A stretch of DNA of 64,000 nt from Amphirosellinia nigrospora (taxonomy: Eukaryota > Ascomycota > Sordariomycetes > Xylariales > Xylariaceae): positions 8,628,193 to 8,692,192 of the forward strand of contig SCHM01000001.1 in NCBI GenBank assembly GCA_004123355.1. Direction: 5' to 3'. This document shows, piece by piece, positions 60,126 to 64,000 of this stretch. The position numbers were made by a program, and so were the translations under genes. The notes under the pieces are model-generated. The model made no database searches. It saw nothing but the letters and a program-made list of their open reading frames with translations, and was not told where the DNA came from. Within the stretch, counting starts at the first letter, position 1. Each line of letters starts with the position of its first letter.

Positions 60126-61780
60126 TTAAAAGTTCCGGCTCATGTCGTTCCTAATTCTCTGGTAGTCCAGCACGCCCTCGATGCTGCCGACGGCACTGAT
60201 GGCAACGTCCTGGTCCCATAGCTTTCGGTTGGCGAAATCCATGACATCCTTCTCTGTAACATGGTCGATGGTGCGCTCGATCTCGCCGGGGTTCATCCGA
60301 CGGCCCGTAGTGATGAGTTGGCGTCCGATGTCCTCGGCTACGGCGGAGGTGCTGTCGAGGGATAGTAGAATAGAAGCCTTTAGTTGAGCCTTGGCTCGCT
60401 CAACTTCGGCCTGGGTAACATTGCTCGAAAGCCGTGACCACTCACGCTGGGCGAAGTGAATCAGGTCGTCGAGCCGAGTAAGTTGGTCGGAGACAAGGTA
60501 GATACCCCAAAGACTAGTAAAGTTAGTGAAAGAACTGCGAAAGATCTTGACTAAACCTTACCCAGTATCGCTATAGCTTGTGGAGAAGCTCATGAAGCTG
60601 TTGGCGAGATCGTTCTGGTGGACGAAAGAGGCAAGCTTGCTGCCCTGGTGAGGAGAGCTGCCCATAGCCTTGTCGTAGTTGCCAACGATGGCCTGGGTGA
60701 CCAAAGCGGTAAAGTAGTCGTCGTCGTTCCAGCTAACACCCTCCACAGCAAGTGCGATGTGAGCGGAGCCGATGTTGTCATCACGAATGCGGACCTCAGA
60801 GCCGATAAAGTTGGGCTTTTTCTTGGATAGGAGGTAAGCCTCGTTGTGAGGTGAAGTGGTGGGTAGACCAGAGAAGTTCTTCTCGGCGAGCTCGACGAGT
60901 TTCTCGTGGGGAACACCGCCAGCTCCAACTAAAACCATACGATCGGCAGTGTAATTGGTCTTAATGTAGTTGGATAGCTCGGTTCGGGTGAGGTCACGGA
61001 TGTTCTCCCGGGTCCTAGGATTGTCCGGCCCAGGGGTTGATGTTGGTAAGCGGTAGCGTGAAGGTGATCGAACACAACCTCATCGAGCTGCTTCTCGACT
61101 TCTTCGGACTCACGGAGAATGACGTCGCGCTCGCGTTCGATGGCAGAGGGTTCCAGCTTCGAGTTTTGAAGGATATCGGCCAATATATCTACGGATTGAG
61201 GAACATCGGAGTTGAAGGCCCGGGAGAAGTAAACGGTACTTTCGCGCTTCTCCGGGGTTAGTACTGGCTGGAGGCTTTGGCTGAACTGTCATTCTACGCA
61301 CCGAGGTGTAAGCGTTTAGGTGACCACCCATATTCTCAATCTCGAGTTCCAGCTGTGATTGTGTCCGCTTTTGTGTGCCCTGTAATGCCATCAGCCGGCT
61401 GTATCGGTGTCGCAAAAACCTGGGAATTGTACCTTGAAGGCAAGATGCTCGAGAAAGTGTGCGGTGCCATTGGTCTCGCTGGTCTCGGCCCTTGACCCGG
61501 CGTCGATCCACACTCCGACTGTCGATGTCTGCGCCCACGGGGAATACTCTGTGGCAACCTTCATGGGGAAGTCAGCAGCCGTAGTTATACGAGGACTCGG
61601 AGCTCAATTGGCGCCTCTAGGAGCTTACCGTAAGGCCGTTCTTGAGTGTGGTGGTCTGGGTCTTCGCACCGGCAGGGGGGTCACCGGGGTCGCAAAGGTT
61701 CTCTTAAATGGGCGGATAAGAGGGCTGGCAGCACGGCTGCGCACCTGGCCAAGGTTCAGGGCGAGTCTCCTGGACGCCAT
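60126..61780 (-). CDS. MAS1: Mitochondrial processing peptidase beta subunit
   Basis: MPP-beta is the catalytic subunit that removes presequences from imported mitochondrial proteins; in Neurospora it is also the core I protein of the cytochrome bc1 complex. The start [20 protein letters not shown] is a targeting sequence. The inverted zinc motif HFLEH is in [12 protein letters not shown], with the distal Glu in [33 protein letters not shown] and the Gly-rich loop region follow. Introns lie at 61559-61628, about 61430, about 61260 and about 60545. Two one-base losses are required: in the six-base run at 61675-61680 (FATPVTP to [14 protein letters not shown]) and near 61010 (ILGP to [15 protein letters not shown]). 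Because this gene is essential in fungi, the breaks are more likely errors than inactivation. The carboxy terminus [10 protein letters not shown] is normal. Confidence 0.88.
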
Positions 61781-62338
61781 TGTGGTGCGTTGGGAGGGCG
61801 GGCGTGGCGGTGATGGGGTGGGTTGAGCGGTTTGATGGAAATCGTGAGCAGAGTCGAGTCGGCTTCGCCCCAAAAAGCTCAAATTTTGGTTGGTCTGAAT
61901 TGAGTTGCCCGGCTGTTGTGGCTTTTACCCCATGTAGAATGTGGCGCGAGCCGCCTGTCAAGCCTCAGAGCCGGAATAATCAGCTTCTGATTGGCCACGC
62001 GCGCCCGATCTGACGAGATTTAGCTGACCGTTTGCCCCAGGAGCTCGGACCAACCGTAATACTAAGACCCGTCATCCTCCGATCCGCTGAGGAACCAGCG
62101 AACACAAGATACTTATACCTACAGTCAACGCACTGGGCACATGTATGTCGCCGAGAGCGACATCATCATCAACATAAATGTGTTGAAACTTATACGTCAG
62201 ACATTTTTAGCTTTCTTTATCTTATACAATAATACACAATTGCCTTTTCATTTCATGTTTCCATGGTTGCTTAGACTGTCAACTTATTGGTAGATTCCTA
62301 ACAACACAACACGAAATCCCTAACACCGGTAGCAAACA
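61781..62338. promoter_or_regulatory. Divergent promoter region between MPP-beta and GH36 genes
   Basis: This 560-bp gap serves both divergent genes. An ATTGG (inverted CCAAT) box lies at 61990-61994, about 210 bp upstream of the MPP-beta ATG; CCAAT boxes bind the HAP complex, which often drives mitochondrial genes. A pyrimidine-rich, TATA-poor stretch precedes the GH36 start. Functional relevance is inferred. Confidence 0.35.
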
Positions 62339-64000
62339 ATGGCATTAGGACTCCATACCTTCCCACCATTGGGACGGGTTTCTCAGGTCAAAAACCAGAC
62401 CGTCGCTTTCTCGGTGCTTCTCGAAGTTGCCGATCACGATGTTAAGGAGCCATGGGAGATCTGTCTGTGGCACTCTTCTGGTGAGCAGCCCTGGGAGGAG
62501 ACGATGCTGTCATCAGCTGCGAGAACAGACTCTCCCACGTTCCTCCAACAAGACAGTTCAAGCCACCAGTGTATCTCCTATAGTGTTGCGATACCCATAA
62601 CATCGTCGTTGCATTTCACTTTTAAGTATCGCTCTAGTCCAACCCAGCCTTGGATTTGGGCCAGAGATGAGCTAGGCATTGATGACGGGCTCATTGTTCT
62701 AAACGTGGACAGCCCACACCCATTGACAGATGACTTGTCAAACATAATCCAAGGGCTGAATCCAAAGCTCAAGGTTAGATCTGTTGCGAGCCAGACACCT
62801 CGTACACAGCTGTGGACCATTGAGGCACCGGTGACAGCAGCGAGTGACGACCGGTCAGCGTATGCTGATATTGAATTAGGAAGACCCTGGGGCGACTTTG
62901 TACGGTAGGCCATTTCACCACATGCCCAATACAACAGTGTCTACTGAACTCGTCCTAAGCCGTCTTGACGAGTGTTGAATGTAACCCTAATAGAACACTC
63001 CAGCTTGAGTTAAGCTTTAAGACACTTGGCTTCATTAAGAACTGACAACTCGGGAACTGCTTTCTTGCGGCGATACTTGTGCTAATGCGCTATAGCTATT
63101 TTGCATTGGTCCGCCACTCAGCGGCGTGGTTAGGCCCGAGGCATGGGAAAGCCGATTTCAGTCTTGATAAGGATGCTTTGCTATGCTCTTTTCTTAGTCG
63201 TGAAGGGAAGCATCTTGTTCTTCTAGGAATTAGTAACATCAATAACGCCACGACTCTTCTACGCAGCTCCAATCATGGCCCGGTAATGGCTCATGTAAGC
63301 TGCAGGAGTCCTTGTTGGGTATCAAGTAATCGTACTGACCTAGGTATCGTAGATACGCAACGATGAGAATACAGAGTCTTTGGGTATGGTACTGGCTGCT
63401 GTGGGCGACAATTGCGAGAGTGCTATTGCAGCAGCTATGTACCACGCGCGGGCCCTTATTCCATTCGCATCCGATACACAAGATGCGCTCTCCCAGCAGC
63501 CTTTGGTCCGCCATGACGATTTTAGGCCTGAATGGATGCAAGACTGGTATGATGGATTGGGATACTGTAGGCACTCGCCATTGTTATTTAACTAGCATCA
63601 GACTCATTAACATACCATGTGCTCGCTAGGCACCTGGAATGCGCTGGGACAACGCCTCACCGAGGACAAGATATTGAACGCCGTACACTGTTTGAAAGAA
63701 AATAACATCAACATCAGTAATTTCATCATTGATGATAACTGGCAAGATGTGGATTATGATGGCCCCGACTCGAATTCGTACGGCTGGAAGAAATTTGAAG
63801 CCGAACCTGGAGCTTTCCCAAACGGCCTAAAGCATATAATATCTCAAATTCGTGATAGTCTCCCCAGTATTGAACACGTCGCTGTCTGGCAGTATGTGGC
63901 TCCTGCACCCTTCGAACTTACCATTCCGTAGGGTTTGGTCTTCCTACCCGGAACCTGGTGCCATTTGTGGAAATACTAATTCTAGTCTTGGGTAGTGCAC
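62339..64000 (+). CDS. GH36 raffinose synthase/Sip1-like enzyme, partial
   Basis: The gene runs beyond the window. Exons 62339-62904, 63096-63294, 63353-63566, 63630-63891 and from 63996 splice in frame; the last acceptor (GGGTAG) leaves only TGCAC in the window, completing W-H-A. The protein matches the raffinose synthase/seed imbibition (Sip1) branch of GH36: WIWARDELGIDDGLIVLNV, RYFALVRHSAAWLGPRHG, VLAAVGDNCESAIAAAMYHA, DWYDGLGYCTWNALGQRLTE and NISNFIIDDNWQDVD. Plant relatives make or cleave raffinose-family sugars; fungal members are regarded as alpha-galactosidase-like, with substrate uncertain. No signal peptide is seen, suggesting an intracellular enzyme. The catalytic Asp residues expected later in the barrel lie outside the window. 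Confidence 0.85.

Overview
The window looks like nuclear DNA of a filamentous ascomycete (Pezizomycotina, most likely Sordariomycetes; genus not determined). Evidence: genes with short (about 50-155 bp) GT..AG introns and CTAAC/CTGAC-like branch sites, intergenic stretches of 0.5-7 kb, and typical fungal families (fungal CBM1 cellulose-binding module, Zn2Cys6 regulator, DUF3176, TAF2, SAS4, peroxisomal ABC transporter). No operon, CRISPR, phage, rRNA or convincing tRNA was seen.

Layout. 0.4-1.2 kb: relic of a Tc1/mariner-like transposon. 1.6-3.1 kb: APC/C subunit CDC26 with an acidic, frame-interrupted continuation. 4.1-9.0 kb: TFIID subunit TAF2, for which I propose a hidden 3' intron. 10.3-12.2 kb: SAS4-domain chromatin protein. 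14.3-16.5 kb: IQ-motif protein split over several frames. 17.0-18.7 kb: secreted CBM1-GH5 beta-mannanase. 19.7-21.8 kb: amino-acid/choline-type permease. 23.2-25.8 kb: PXA1-type peroxisomal ABC half transporter. 28.0-29.7 kb: Psr1-type FCP1/SCP phosphatase. 31.4-32.5 kb: COX24/mS38 mitochondrial protein. 33.0-34.9 kb: secreted agmatinase-like ureohydrolase. 36.1-37.9 kb: DUF3176 membrane protein with two in-frame TAGs. 39.3-42.6 kb: Zn2Cys6 regulator resembling cutinase transcription factor. 43.2-44.9 kb: decayed MFS transporter. 44.9-53.8 kb: gene-poor. 53.8-54.8 kb: Ser/Thr-rich secreted protein with ISGWP repeats. 57.6-59.3 kb: SET-domain protein. 60.1-61.8 kb: mitochondrial processing peptidase beta subunit. 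62.3 kb to the end: GH36/raffinose-synthase-like enzyme, running out of the window.

The genes are a mixture of housekeeping functions (cell cycle, transcription, chromatin, mitochondria, peroxisome) and accessory functions (secreted hydrolases, transporters, a regulator). They do not form an obvious pathway or biosynthetic cluster. The GH5 mannanase and the GH36 enzyme could both act on plant galacto(gluco)mannan-type sugars, but they lie 44 kb apart and the link is only inference.

The most striking property is that many otherwise conserved genes, including one expected to be essential (MPP-beta), are broken by single-base shifts. Most are apparent one-base losses, several in or beside C/G runs, while TAF2 (4.9 kb), SAS4, the permease and GH36 read cleanly. 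I therefore treat most breaks as likely assembly or sequencing errors, and the DUF3176 and MFS loci as the better candidates for real decay. I found no convincing new biological system. The best leads are the ISGWP-repeat secreted protein, the long CDC26 extension, the signal-peptide-bearing ureohydrolase and the recurring ACCTAGGT-type intergenic palindromes.
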